Source: Synanceia verrucosa (taxonomy: Eukaryota > Chordata > Actinopteri > Perciformes > Synanceiidae). From it: a DNA stretch of 64,000 bases. A program made the position numbers and the translations under genes. The notes beneath the pieces are model-generated. The model was not told the DNA's origin. It worked only from the letters and a program-made list of their open reading frames with translations, and did not search any database. The DNA lies in the NCBI GenBank assembly GCA_029721515.1, contig CM056559.1:563001-627000 (forward strand), read 5' to 3'. Below are positions 26,301-37,109 of this stretch, one piece after another; the stretch's first letter is position 1; each line of letters starts with the position of its first letter.

Positions 26301-29300
26301 TACACGGCTGGTCTTACGTTGCTGTAGGCGTTTCTGGGTCCAGTGGGGGGGTCAGTGTGCCACAGTCTGATGGTGTTATCAGAAGAACAGGTGAGGAAGG
26401 AGGATGGAGGTAGACAGGCTTGAGACAGGTGTGACAGCTCTGGATACACCTGGGGAGGAGGGACTATTACATATATACACTAGTACTGAAAGTATGCACA
26501 TGTACTTGCAGCAGTACTTGCAGTACTTCTTGCAGCAGTACTCACCTCCACGCTCCACACACAGCTGCTGTGGTACATGGCAGAGTGCAGCTTCCTGGCG
26601 TTCCTCACGTCTTTGACGTCCCAAACGTAAACACTGTGGTCATCGTAGACACAGGTCAGGTGTCTGGCGGTGGGGTCAAAGGTCACGGCCAGCGTGTCAG
26701 GGTACTGTGCACCTGGACCGGCAGGTAAAGGGCTGCTGTGGAGACAGACCCAGGGTCAGTGCTCATGTCAGAGTACCACAGCATCAGAGTACTTCCTGGC
26801 AGCAGGTGGTACCCCGTCTGGACGCTCTGGATCAGGTCCACCCCCAGGCGGTGGGGTCGGCTCAGGGTGGTGATGTACTGGAGGTTGGAGGTGCTGAACG
26901 CTCTGATGGCTCCGTCAGCACAACCACAGAAGATGAAGTCCTCACTGACCGCCAGACAGCCGGCCGACGACGTCTGGCAACAAGTCAGATTCAAATTTAT
27001 CGATATAGCACATTTAAAACAACAAAATAAAAAAATACATAGAACTACACAATTAAGCTAAAAAATTATCCAAATAAGATAAATAAAAGACTAAAGTACA
27101 AGATCAGAGGCACCATCAGCTGATAAGCAGCAGGGATGTCTGGGTCAACATGAGAACAGAAATGCGTCTTTAACAGGGACTGAAGGGTCAATCAGGTCTG
27201 GGATCTGCTGTTCATGTTCTTCAGGGAGCAGACTGAGGATCGACTACCTCACCAACAGACCACAGTACTTCAGGACTGAGTGGCCGACATGAGAGTCTGC
27301 AGCACGGGGGCCCCACAGGACCCTCAGGGGCCCCACGGCTACTGTTGGATGTGTATCTGAGGGGGATGATCTGGAGTACAGGACCATCATCACTGACTTT
27401 GTCAACTCGTGTGAACATAACCATCTTCATCTCAGCTCCAGTAAGACCAAGGAGATGGTCATTGACTTCCACAGGAAGAAGACACCGCAGACTGAACATC
27501 CAGGGTCTGGAGACCGACAGGTTCACCTGACTTTGTTCTACTGCTTGGAAGGCAATATGTCCATATGTTCATTAATATTCTCACTCATAATTACAGTGAA
27601 ATACAGAAAAAATGCTGCAGACATTTTCTTTATCCCACTAGTTTAATAAATGATGTTCTTCAGTAAACTTTGTGGAAAAAGAAAAGCTCCTGTCAGCCTC
27701 AGAGCTGTTTCAGTGATCACTGGAAAACAACGAGCGGCTCATTTATTAGGCAGGAATTAATGAGAGGAGGCTGACTGGACAGCAGCGCGGCAAGCTGACT
27801 CTGATGAGCGTCCTGTAGCGTGAACAGCACGGAGAGTCAATGACTCCATTTAGTGTGAACAAGGCTGACGGCCATCCTGACGTAACGTCACGGAGCGTCC
27901 TAACGAGCAAAGGTCAGTGTGGAGGTGAGCCGGTACACCTGTCTGGTCTCCCAGTTAATGATGAAACAGCCAGCGAGTCTTTCTGGACAGTGGGATGTTA
28001 AAAGCTTCGTGATCAGACTGAAGTCGAGCCGAAAACAACATTTAGAAGCAAAGCAACAGAAAACCAAGCTGCAAACAGTAAGATGAGCAAACAGGAGCCA
28101 TCTGGGATCATGGAGGCGGGAACAGAGCAATCAAAATATCTTAAAAAAAAAAAAAAAAAAATCGGCTTTACTGTCGTATAATACAGGTGTGTTTATTTCC
28201 TGTTTCCTCACCTTGAGGTTGACCCAGGCCTCCAGGTGTCGGCTGCTGTTGAACAGACACAGCAGACCAGAGCTGGTGATGCAGTAGGTGCTGGACGCCA
28301 TGAGGCCACGCCCACACGCCACCCCGCTGAACGAGCTGTTACTGTGGTCTCCTAGCAACCCCGACCGACCAATCAGAGGCACTGTGCTGTTCACCTGGGC
28401 GCAGACAGGAAGTGGTTACACGACAGGCGGCTGAGATTAGCTGTGATTGGCTGATGAGAGTTCAGGTGGGTACCCGGCGTTCTTTGGAGGCGTCCAGGTA
28501 CCAGAACTTGACGTGTCGGTTTCCTGCTGTGACGAAGTAGCTGTTGTCCTGAGAGAAGGAGACGGCCAACACTCTGCTGGACACTTTGTTGGAGGCGATG
28601 ATCAAACCTTTCTGCTCAAAGATAAGGAAGCAGTAAAGGATCATGGTACAGGTGGATTTCGAATAACTGAAACTGAAATACACTTTGTTTGTTTGTTTCC
28701 AGTGCGTCCTCACCCTCCAGTCCCACACACTAACAGTCATGTCGTGCTGGTATCCCACGGAGACGATGTAGCAGCTACTGGTGGAGAACGCCACGCAGGA
28801 AACGCCATATTTGTGAGACTGAACCTCGGCCACCTGACCTCCACCCACCTCCCACACCCTCACACAGGGCATGTGACCACTCTGAAACAGAGACACACTT
28901 TTACCTGTCCACTGCTGTCCACAGAGAGAGGACAGACACACCTTTACCTGTCCACCAGGTGTGTGCCTCAGCTCTTACCTCACCAGTGACCAGGTGCTTT
29001 CCATCATGGGAGAAGGACACAGCGCTGAAGGGCTTCCTGAAAGACAAACACGTCTTTACTGTCCTCTACTGACACTCTGCAGCCTACAGACTTGTTCCCA
29101 GCAGGACTTTAACTTCAGCACACTCCTGGTGGACTCCCAGTGAGCTTCCAGCGCAGGTGAGGTGGACTCACCTGGACGTGTTGATGATGTGAGTCTGTTT
29201 GTTTTTCTTTGGGTGAAGCAGCACGATGACACACCTGAAAGACAAACAAAATCACAGCAAACTCTTCAGAGTGGCACAGAAAAGCATGCTGGGAAACACT

Positions 29301-30138
29301 CGGGGCTTACCCTGCGGGGTAGGCGATGAGCCCAGATTTGGGGTCAGAGGTCAAACCGCTGCTGCTGGCTGTGCTGATGCCTAAAACTTTCTCCAGACTC
29401 ACCTGAAACAACACACACACACACACCAAACTACATTTAAAAAAACAAAAAAACAAAATCACACACTTTCAGGTATTTTCATTGTTGATTAATCTGTCAG
29501 TTCTCCTCTCTGCTTAATAACTGATCGATCAGTTGTTTGGTCCATAAAATGACCAGAAAATATCAAGAAGACGTCCTCAAATGACAGATCAGTTTAGCGT
29601 CACAGAGGAAGAAAGAAACCCGTTAATACTCACATTTAAAAAGCTGACATCAGAGAAATTAACTCAAACTGATAAATCAAAGATCGTCGAAAACGTATCT
29701 ATCAATGGCTACTAGAGCTGAAACAATTAACCTGCAACTATCCTGAAAAGTGACTCTTCAAAGTGAAGTATTCAGTCGGTGGTGTCACAGTAACACTGCT
29801 GGCCTGCTGCCTGTGGACACACATTAGCTTGTTGCTGTGAAAAGTTAGCACATAACTACCGTTATAAAGCCGCAGGGATCTACTGGAAGAGTTCAAACTG
29901 TTCCGAGTCAAACCTTTTTTAGCAGATTATGTGTGTGTTAATCTGTTAGCATGTTGTTCACAGATCGTATTGAAACTTCAGCTGTCCAGTGAGCTAACGG
30001 CACTGGGATGCTAACAGTTAGCTCAGACCGTACCCGGCAGCTGGAGCTCTTCTTCTGCTGGCTGTGGCGGCTCTTCCTCCCCGCTGGGGGTTTCCTCTTC
30101 GCGGTGCAAACTGAACCGTTGTCCGCTCCCTCTGCCAT
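13312..30138 (-). CDS. wdr62: WD repeat-containing protein 62 (WDR62), 33 coding exons, about 1391 aa
   Basis: Spindle-pole and centrosome scaffold and JNK-pathway binder; human WDR62 loss causes microcephaly. Exons in order include 30034-30138 (start MAEGADNGS), 29312-29402, 29172-29234, 28979-29036, 28714-28881, 28474-28611, 28212-28394, 26813-26973, 26546-26735, 26318-26449, 26096-26226, 25867-25958, 22623-22748, 22374-22444, 22044-22165, 21901-21976, 21620-21731, 21483-21546, 21159-21266, 20994-21079, 20863-20915, 19512-19769, 19295-19362, 19046-19197, 18851-18967, 18668-18779, 18484-18562, 18350-18413, 16883-17102, 16414-16793, 16195-16278, 15522-15622 and 13312-13521. Two WD40 propellers fill roughly residues 36-760 (VSLEKVLGIS, VGYQHDMTVSVWDW, TCSSDNTIRLWHTD, VSCGADKSIYF, HLITVSGDSCVFVWRL). 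The C-terminal half is disordered with glutamate runs in exon 22, then a helical tail LSLQQCQQVANELRQ ... LLEKYSELLVQMTQ. TNGKLPQW and HPQSLESLL match WDR62 rather than its paralogue MAPKBP1, which shares the tail. Human WDR62 is about 1520 aa. Confidence 0.88.
13898..14169. mobile_element. MITE-like element with ~32-bp terminal inverted repeats
   Basis: TATTCTGTGGGTCTAGAAAT near 13903 is found as its reverse complement near 14144-14164, with similarity continuing inward (AAATATGTCTCAAAATAG against AAATATGACTCAAAATGG). The roughly 200-bp interior is non-coding. Located in wdr62 intron 32. Confidence 0.55.
14166..14310. repeat. TATA/CA microsatellite
   Basis: TGTGTACATATACACAC blocks, a (TA)n run of about 40 bp and a (CA)n run, directly abutting the MITE-like element in wdr62 intron 32. 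The remainder of that intron (14.3-15.5 kb) holds a 24-base T run near 14790 and otherwise unique AT-rich sequence. Confidence 0.9.
16621..16752 (-). repeat. In-frame coding VNTR in wdr62 exon 30
   Basis: Four 33-bp tandem copies (core GTGGGCGTGACCAAACACGG on the plus strand) sit inside coding exon 30 and encode four successive copies of the 11-residue unit CLVTPTDAMSP. The period is a multiple of three, so the frame is kept. It falls in the variable, probably disordered C-terminal half. Confidence 0.85.
17205..17635. mobile_element. MITE-like element with GGCTGAATCCC termini
   Basis: TTAGGCTGAATCCC near 17207 and its counterpart GGGATTCAGCCTTAA near 17612 are inverted. CCCCTTAGTTTTTCAC and CCCCTGAAAACTGAGT just inside are imperfectly inverted too. 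The interior has no coding frame. Located in wdr62 intron 28 (17103-18349). Confidence 0.5.
20072..20626. mobile_element. Non-autonomous DNA-transposon-like repeat, copy 1
   Basis: About 555 bp in wdr62 intron 21, more than 90 percent identical by eye to 62044-62602. The ends are imperfectly inverted (CCCTGTTTACATGGGAACAC against the reverse of ATATAAACTTAGC). Both strands have apparent open frames, shared by the two copies, but none resembles a transposase that I recognise. Confidence 0.6.
21340..21490. repeat. 26-bp tandem repeat duplicating the wdr62 exon 18 splice donor
   Basis: About six copies of a unit containing TTACCTGTCTCCTAGTTAAG. On the sense strand each reads GGAGACAG|GTAAGC or GTAAAC, identical over about 14 bases to the real exon 18 donor (exon end 21483). 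The real donor is the first member of the array. Confidence 0.85.
22752..25835. repeat. ~36-bp minisatellite filling wdr62 intron 12
   Basis: Roughly 85 copies built from ACCTCCAGTATAAAAAC or ACCTCCAGCGTGAAAAC, then (AAC)n, then ACACAGCGTTT. It occupies nearly the whole intron between exon 13 (acceptor 22748) and exon 12 (25867). On the sense strand each unit reads a T/G-rich run, CTGGAG, then GTAAAC or GTACAC. Open frames of up to 125 codons (Leu/Cys/Val-rich) are repeat artefacts. Confidence 0.95.
27205..27535 (+). mobile_element. Truncated LINE reverse-transcriptase fragment
   Basis: Plus-strand translation, over more than one frame, resembles the palm-to-thumb region of fish LINE reverse transcriptases: YLTNRPQYF, SEGDDLEYR, FVNSCEHNHLHLSSSKTKEM and VIDFHRKKTPQ. 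It lacks an intact YADD box and is frameshifted. It lies in wdr62 intron 7. The neighbouring 27.0-27.2 and 27.55-28.13 kb hold no gene that I can see, only an A run near 28140. Confidence 0.6.
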
Positions 30139-30354
30139 ATCCAGCGCCTCACTTTACTTTAATGCAGTTATACGACTCGTTAAACGACGATAAACCGGGT
30201 CGTGACACCGCTGTGTCGATGCATGAAAGCCGGCCGCCGTGAACCAGGAGCGGATCAGCTCATCAGACCACTTCGCTAATGACAACGATGGAAGACCTAG
30301 CTTAGCTTCACTTCTAAAAGAAACCTGACACTTTTCACTGCGGCGGGACTCTGG

Positions 30355-30480
30355 TTCAAACTGAGCTCCGCCCACTACCATATCGACTGACCAATGAGCA
30401 GCAGACAACCCGCCCTCTGCACCAGAATAACCAATGAGAAGTCGAGAGCCCGCCCTCTGCCCCGGAAACAGCCAATCAAA
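30355..30480 (-). promoter_or_regulatory. wdr62 core promoter: three CCAAT boxes, GC boxes and a CHR-like site
   Basis: CCAAT occurs at 30391, 30431 and 30472, spaced 40 and 41 bp, with CCGCCCTCTGC after each of the first two, so the block is a 40-bp tandem duplication. TTTGAA (cell-cycle homology region core) is on the minus strand at 30360-30355 with GGGCGG just upstream. This arrangement, NF-Y sites above a CHR, is typical of G2/M genes and suits a spindle-pole protein. The start codon is at 30138. Motifs are seen; function is inferred. Confidence 0.55.
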
Positions 30481-30790
30481 GTATTGTTATTATTAATAAT
30501 ATTAAAAAAATAACAGTAATGATAATAATACAAAATAATAAACGTTATGACTTTTAAGAAAATTATATAATAACAATAATAATAATAATAATAATGAAAA
30601 TTACGCACACAAGTTGCAACAATAGCAATAGAGGTGGACACAATAAAATAATAATAACAATATAATAATATAATAATAATAATCGGGATTATAAGTAACA
30701 ATGCTAACAATACTCCAAAGATAAAAATAATAACTCAAAATAATAATAATAATAATAATAACAACAATCATAATAATTATAGAATTAAAA
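30481..30790. repeat. AAT-rich microsatellite region
   Basis: Repeated AATAAT/TAATAAT strings with some ACAATAATA variants. From 30790 to 31130 is unique AT-rich intergenic DNA with no gene seen. Confidence 0.85.
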
Positions 30791-31146
30791 TCCTGTATAG
30801 TTAATGAGTGAAGACGGTCTAAATTAAAACATTCAATGGTCAGAAGTGAACTGTAGCCAAGTACTCAACTACTGTACTTATATGTCGGATGAATATTTTC
30901 AATTCTTGCTACTTTGCAATTCTCCACATCTCAGAGGGAAATATTGTACTTTTGTGTGTGTATTTTTTGGACAAGTGGACATTTAAGTTACTTTCCAGTT
31001 TCAAATTATTATTGCAGATTATAATAAACTAATAGATTCCTGATGTGTTATTATGTATCAGCACCATGTTCATTCCTGTGTTCTCTGATGCAGGACACCT
31101 GAGGCTAAAAGTTGGCAATGAACGTCAAGAAAGAGAGACTACAGAT

Positions 31147-31152
31147 TTTATT
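31147..31152 (-). promoter_or_regulatory. Candidate poly(A) signal of the NLR gene
   Basis: AATAAA on the minus strand, about 100 bp after the stop codon at 31253. Confidence 0.5.
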
Positions 31153-31252
31153 CAAAGCATTCAGAAACACTAGAAAATAAACAAATGTTGAATAAATGAT
31201 ATTACAGAATAGTTTGACATGAAAGATATTTCTGTCTACAGGTGGGACACCC

Positions 31253-34200
31253 TCAGGCCTGCACGCCGCACAGAGACACGGAGGAACCAGGTAACCAGAA
31301 CCCAGAGCGAGACCAGAACCCAAAACCAGGATGAAGAGGTTCAGTGAATGTGGCTGTGAATGTGTAGAGGTGGACCAGTTTGTCAGAGCAGACTCTGTAG
31401 AAGGACAGAGTGCCAGAAGGATAGTCCAGGTAAACTCCTAGCCTACCTGAGACCAGATAGGAGGAGGAGGAGGAGGAGGAGGAGGAGGTGGATGAGGAGA
31501 CAGGTGTTCTTCTGTTCTGGTGCAAAGCAAAGTAGCCATCAGCAGAGCAGCTCAGACTCCACGACTGATTATTCCTTCCAAACCACGAGTCGCTTCTACT
31601 TCCTGTCCTGGTGATGCCTCTGTAACTCGCTGCTATGGAAACCCCTCCTCTCCACTCGACCTCCCAGTAGCAGCGACCAGTCAGACCAGTTCTACACAGC
31701 AGCTGAGGACAGCTGTCATCGAACCTGTCTGGATGGTCCAGATAGGACTGGAAGCCCACATGAGTCACCGTCCTGTTGCTGTCAGACAGTCTGAGGCCTC
31801 TGTTCACTGTGTTGGTGTCCAGCTCCAGTTCACAGGCATCTGGTGGACAAAGGACACAGGTCATCACCTGGTGACTCAGCAGCAACACTTACTAACATCT
31901 ATTGGTTCAGTCAAAATCAAAAGACACTCACACTTCCTGAGACCAGACAGAAACCAGCGCCGTCCACCATGGTCCACCCTGCAGGAGGAAGCAAAGGCTC
32001 AGTCCAGTCTGTATGTCCAGTCTGTCCGTCCAAACCTGAGACTGTCCAGTCTGTCTGTCCATACCTGAGACTGTCCAGTCTGTCTGTCCATACCTGAGAC
32101 TGTCCAGTCTCCATCGTGGATCCTCCAGTCCAGCAGTCAGCAGCTTCACTCCTGAGTCTCCAGGATGGTTGTAGCTCAGGTCCAGGTCTCTCAGATGAGA
32201 TGGGTTGGAGTCCAGAGCCGAGGCCAGAACAGCAAAGCCTTCCCCTGAGACCAGACAGCCTGAGAGACTAAACACCAGCAAAACCAGTCAAACCTGTGTC
32301 ATCGGAAGACCTTTAGTGACACAGTAAAACCAAGAAAGGTCAACGAGCAGGTGAAAGACCAACCTGAGAGTCTCCAGTCTGCAGTGTGGACTCTCCAGTC
32401 CAGCAGACAGCAGCTTCACTCCTGAGTCCTGCAGGTCGTTGTTGCTCAGGTCCAGGTCCCTGAGACTGGAGGACTGGGAGCTGAGGACTGAGGACAGAGC
32501 TGCACAGCTTCTCTCTGAGAGATTACAGCCACTCAGCCTGGAGGGGAATCAACAAGACACGAGAAAACTATTAAAGAAATGAATAATAAAACTACATTTC
32601 ATTGTGGAGGGTCATGTGTCCACGTACAGAGCTTTGTTGGAGGCTTTGACCACTGGCAGCAGCCTCAGCAGAGCTTCCTCTGAAGAACGGTATTTCTTCA
32701 GGTCAAACACATCCAGATCTTCTTCTGAAGACAGTAAGATGAAGACCAGAGCTGACCACTGAGCAGGAGACAGTTTACTGGTGGACAGACGTCCTAATCT
32801 CAGGGACTCCTGGATCTCTTTGACCAGAGACTGATCGTTCAGTTCATTCAGACAGTGGAACAGGTTGATGCTTCTCTCTGCAGACAGGTCCTTTTCAATC
32901 TTCTTCTTGATGTACTGGACTGTTTTCTGATTGGCCTGTGAGCTACTTCCTGTCTGTGCCAGCAGACCTTGTAGGAGAGTCTGATTGGTCTCCAGTGAAA
33001 GACCCAGGAGGAAGCGGAGGAACAGGTCCAGGTGTCCATTCGGACTCTGTAAGGACTTGTCCACAGCACTCTGATAGAGATGTGTTGGTTTGTCTCTGAC
33101 GACTACAGTCAGTAGGGAGTTTTTTTGTTCTTCTGCCATCAGGTTGACTCCAGAGTCGATGAAAACCAGATGGACATGAAGAGCAGCCAGAAACTCCTGG
33201 ACACTGAGATGGACGAAGCAGAAGACCTGATCCTGGTACAGTCCTCTCTCCTCTTTAAAGATCTGTGTGAACACTCCTGAGTACACTGAGGCTGCTCTGA
33301 TATTGATGCCACACTCTGTCAGGTCGGACTCGTAGAAGATCAGGTTTCCTTTCTGCAGCTGCTCAAAAGCCAGTTTTCCCAGAGACCAGATCATCTTCCT
33401 GCTCTCTGGACTCCAGTGAGGATCCGTCTCAGCTCCTCCATCATACTTGACGTTCTTCAGTTTGGACTGAACCACCAGGAAGTGGATGTACATCTCGGTC
33501 AGGGTCTTGGGCAGATCTCCTCGCTCTCTGGTCTTCAGGACCTCCTCCAAGACTGAAGCAGTGATCCAGCAGAAGACTGGGATGTGGCACATGATGTGGA
33601 GGCTTCTGGAGGTCTTGATGTGAGAGATGATGGTTCTGGACTGGCCCTCATCTCTGAACCTCTTCCTGAAGTACTCCTCCTTCTGGGGGTCAGTGAACCC
33701 TCTGACCTCCGTCACCATGCCGACACACTCTGGAGGGATCTGATTGGCTGCTGCAGGTCTTGTGGTTATCCAGAGGCGAGCAGAGGGAAGCAGGTTCCCC
33801 CTGATGAGGTTTGTCAGCAGCACATCCACTGAGGTGGACTCTGTCACATCAGTCAGGATCTGGTTGTTGTGGAAGTCCAGAGGAAGTCGACACTCGTCCA
33901 GTCCGTCAAAGATGAAGACGACCTGGAACTCTTCAAACCTGCAGATTCCTGCTTCTTTGGTTTCAGTGAAGAAGCTGTGGACCAGTTCCACCAAGCTGTA
34001 CTTCTTCTCTTTCAGCACATTCAGCTCTCTGAAAGTGAACGGAAAGGTGAACTGGATGTCCTGGTTGGCTTTGTCTTCAGCCCAGTCCAGAGTGAACTTC
34101 TGCGTTAGGACTGTCTTCCCAATGCCAGCCACTCCCTTTGTCATCACTGTTCTGATTGGTCCATGTCTTCCAGGTGGGGGTTTAAAGATGTCTTCCTGTC

Positions 34201-36348
34201 TGATCCTTGTTTCTGGTCTGTCTGGTTTCCTGGTTTCAATCAGTCTGACCTCATGTTCCTCATTGACCTCTGCAGTCCCTCCCTCTGTGATGTAGAGCTC
34301 TGTGTAGATCTGCTTCAGCAGGGTTGGGTTTCCTGCTTTAGTGATGCCCTCAAACACACACTGGAACTTCTCCTTCAGGTTAGACTTGAGTTTACATCGA
34401 CAGGCTGCAGCAGCACTTCCTGAATGAAGAAAGAACATGAGGGGCTGGACCCTCTAAATGTTTTAAAACTATGAATGTGTTAAATGCTCTTACTGCTCTG
34501 CAGACAGTCAGCCAGCTCCTCCTGCTTCATCCTCCTCAGGAAGTTCTGGGTGATCTTCAGGAAAGCCTCTCCGCTGCTCCTCCTCTGCTCCTCCTCCTCC
34601 TCACCATCCAGCACCTCCTCATCCTCCCTCTGACTCTCTGAGCTTTCTGGGTAATCTGGACTCAGAACCTTCTGGATCTTCTTCAGCTCGTTCCTCACAA
34701 AAGAGACAATGTTCTCCTCCAGCAGCTGGAACAGATGATAAACTGAACAATATAGAGTGGGGGGGTTAGCCCCAAAGTTAGCCGTTGTTATTGCTAACTG
34801 TGGGTTAGGCTAACCTAACTCAGGAACTTGACTTGGGTCTAGAAGTGCAGCCTGAAGTACAAAAGTAAAGCCAAAACACCCCAGACATGGGAGCAGCCAT
34901 CTTCACATGTCATCTGGAGTCTGAGCATCAATTTGTTTCTGTGAGGACTTAGCTATTCTCAAAAAGACAATAAATCTGTCCAAGTGGAACAGAAAGAAGA
35001 AGCAGAAGAATGACGTGAACAGATGTTCCAGATGTACAAACCATAAATATGGAGTCCAGTTGTGGTCGATGCAGCTGGAAACCTCCAGGAACCTCTGAGG
35101 GGTCCTGGTCCACTCTGTGGATCACATGATGTCTGTGAGGCATTAGTCGTCTTGCAGTAAACATCACTGCAAACACCAATCAGGAGCTCTGACATCACAC
35201 CCACCTGCCTCTGTGATTGGTCGCCTATGTGTAGCCATATTTCAACCGTATCACTGAGCTGAATTTCTCTGGATCCTCAGATCCTGAACTAATAACAACA
35301 ATCATGTTCATAACGTTTCAGTGCCTTAATGAGCTTAATGATCACCTCTGAGCGGCAGACGGAGGTCTTCCTTTAAAGTTCAAGACTTTGTCCTTCGACT
35401 GGTCACTCTTCAAGGAGAGACAGCTGGATCCAGGTCCAGGTCCAGGTCTAGGAGAGCCTGGTCTCTGCTGGACCCTGAAACAACAATAGATGAATGTGCT
35501 TGTGGGAGACAAAATAAAGGGACTCCCCACCAGGCCTGACTAGAAACGCCACAGAGTCTGATCTGACTTCCTGTCATTTATTGACTCGTTCTAGTTCTAA
35601 GAGAGAGCAGGAGAACCAGAACATCTCTGGGTCCAGATCACCTCTGAGACAGAGGTCGCCCTTTAAAGTTCAGGACTTTGTCTTTTGACTGGTCACTCTT
35701 GAAGGACAGACAGCTGGATCCAGGTCCAGATCCAGTTCCAGGTCCAAGTCCATATCCAGGTCCAGGTCCAGGTCTAGGAGAGTCTGGTCTCTGCTGGACC
35801 CTGAAACAAAAACAAATAAAATGTGCTTGTGGGAGAAAAACTGAATGAATCTCCACCAGGCCCGAAGTGACACCCTGCAGGGTCTGAATGGACTCCATTT
35901 GGTCCTGATCTGACTTCCTGTCATTTATTGACTCGTTCTAGTTCTAAGAGAGAGCAGGAGAACCAGAACATCTCTGGGTCCAGATCACCTCTGAGATGGA
36001 GGTCGCCCTTTAAAGTTCAGGACTTTGTCTTTTGACTGGTTACTCTTGAAGGACAGACAGCTGGATCCAGGTCCAGATCCAGTTCCAGGTCCAGGTCCAG
36101 ATCCAGATCCAGATCCAAGTCCAGGTCTAGGAGAGTCTGGTCTCTGCTGGACCCTGAAACAAAATCAGCATTGATATGTTCATGTTCAGTCTCCACTTTA
36201 TTAGGTCATCTGTGCAGAACCTGAGGACAGTCTGAGGACAGAACCTGAGGACAGTCTGAGGACAGAACCTGAGGACAGTCTGAGGACAGTCTCACCTCTG
36301 AGTGGTTGTAGATGGGACTCTGTCCTGTCTGTCCTCACACTGATCCAT
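31253..36348 (-). CDS. Fish NLRC3-like receptor: FISNA-NACHT-LRR-PRY/SPRY, about 1194 aa
   Basis: Member of the expanded teleost NLR family of cytosolic innate immune sensors; ligand unknown. Exons in order: 36296-36348 (start MDQCEDRQDR; the exon reaches 36368), 35989-36153, 35642-35800, 35346-35474, 35042-35114, 34494-34725, 32628-34419, 32364-32537, 32094-32267, 31932-31978, 31253-31839. The sum is 3585 nt, a multiple of three with no stop. The three repeated exons encode VQQRPxSPRPGPGPG and KSDQSKDKVLNFKGRP. Exon 34494-34725 has LLEENIVSFVRNELKK and an acidic run. The large exon starts with FISNA, then NACHT with P-loop GVAGIGKT and Walker B FIFDGLDECR. Two 174-bp LRR exons follow (LRDLDLSNNDLQDSGVKLL). 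The last exons are PRY/SPRY (ACELELDTNTVNRGLRLSD, CYWEVEW, LGVYLDYPSGTLSFY) with a serine run. Family members are hard to tell apart, so no symbol is given. It looks functional, but recent tandem changes lie at several exons. Confidence 0.85.
32010..32115. repeat. Tandem duplication of an LRR-exon splice donor
   Basis: About three copies of a 31-bp unit with CCATACCTGAGACTGTCCAG on the plus strand follow the LRR exon ending at 32094. On the sense strand each repeats ACAGTCTCAG|GTATGG (GTTTGG in the last), so the donor is present in triplicate. Confidence 0.8.
35346..36153 (-). repeat. Three tandemly duplicated NLR N-terminal exons
   Basis: Exons 35346-35474, 35642-35800 and 35989-36153 are near-identical and phase-compatible. 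They differ mainly in a Gly-Pro run encoded by CCAGGTCCAGGTC repeats. Intron flanks are duplicated as well: TCTAGTTCTAAGAGAGAGCA occurs near 35590 and 35938. Repeat period about 300-350 bp. Confidence 0.85.
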
Positions 36349-36529
36349 AGAGTCCTGCTGAACGGGACCTGAAATAGTACAACAATAATAACAGTGACTT
36401 ATAATAATGATAATAATGATGATGATCCTTAAATCTGAAGTGTAAAAACTACACTAAGAGGCATTAAAAACATAACATTGTATTTTTTTTATATTAATAT
36501 GAATTTTCATAATTTATTGGGTGACTTCA

Positions 36530-37000
36530 CTTGGTATGATACTGAACATGAATGAACAAATGGACATGGATTACAAATGTCAGTATGTTGTGTGATCGTC
36601 GTGGCATAGACATGATGAATGCGTTGATTTCGCCCACTGGGATCGCTTCCCACTCTTCCAAGAGTGCAGCAACCGTCACCGGCAGTGGAATACGACGCCG
36701 TACACGGCGATCCAGATTGTCCCAAAGGTGTTCAATCGGATTCATATCCGGGGAATAAGGCGGCCAGTACATAAGCTGCACATGATGTCTGTGCATAACG
36801 TGCCTGCAGGCGTGAGATAGTGCATCTGTGGACGCCAAAATGCCTGGCTACCCTCGCTTCGGTCATTCTGGATCTCAGCGTACCGATGGTCTGCTCCCTC
36901 ATGTTTGCTGCTAAGCGTGGCATGGTGACCGTCTGTGACAGCTTGCATTTTTCCTCCAGGTTTTTAAAGCCTTGACCAGTTGAGCTCAAATCACCAAAAG
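36530..37000 (-). pseudogene. Internally deleted Tc1/mariner-type transposase
   Basis: The minus strand at about 36860-36960 encodes a helix-turn-helix start (MPRLAANMREQTIGTLRSRM then VARHFGVHRCTISRLQARY). At 36540-36790 it encodes a DDE-transposase end (YWPPYSPDMNPIEHLWDNLD then AIPVGEINAFIMSMPRR). The middle, with the first two catalytic acids, is missing, and the halves are in different frames. Terminal repeats are not obvious. It lies upstream of the NLR start. Confidence 0.75.
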
Positions 37001-37109
37001 AACTCATTGAAAGCTTTCAAACAATGTCCTAACGAATCCCACATGCAAAAACAGGGATTGGTACCGTCTGCCACGTTCATTTATTGTTTGAGCTGAAAAA
37101 TGTGGCTCC

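Noticed and set aside
28447..28989. 180-codon plus-strand frame
   Set aside because: Antisense of wdr62 exons 5 and 6 and the intron between them.
13312..30138. MAPKBP1 (JNKBP1) as identity of the long WD40 gene
   Set aside because: The C-terminal helix is shared, but TNGKLPQW, HPQSLESLL, NRVSLEKVLGI-type start and several WD blades fit WDR62 better.
33744..34295. 183-codon plus-strand frame
   Set aside because: Antisense shadow of the intact NACHT exon.
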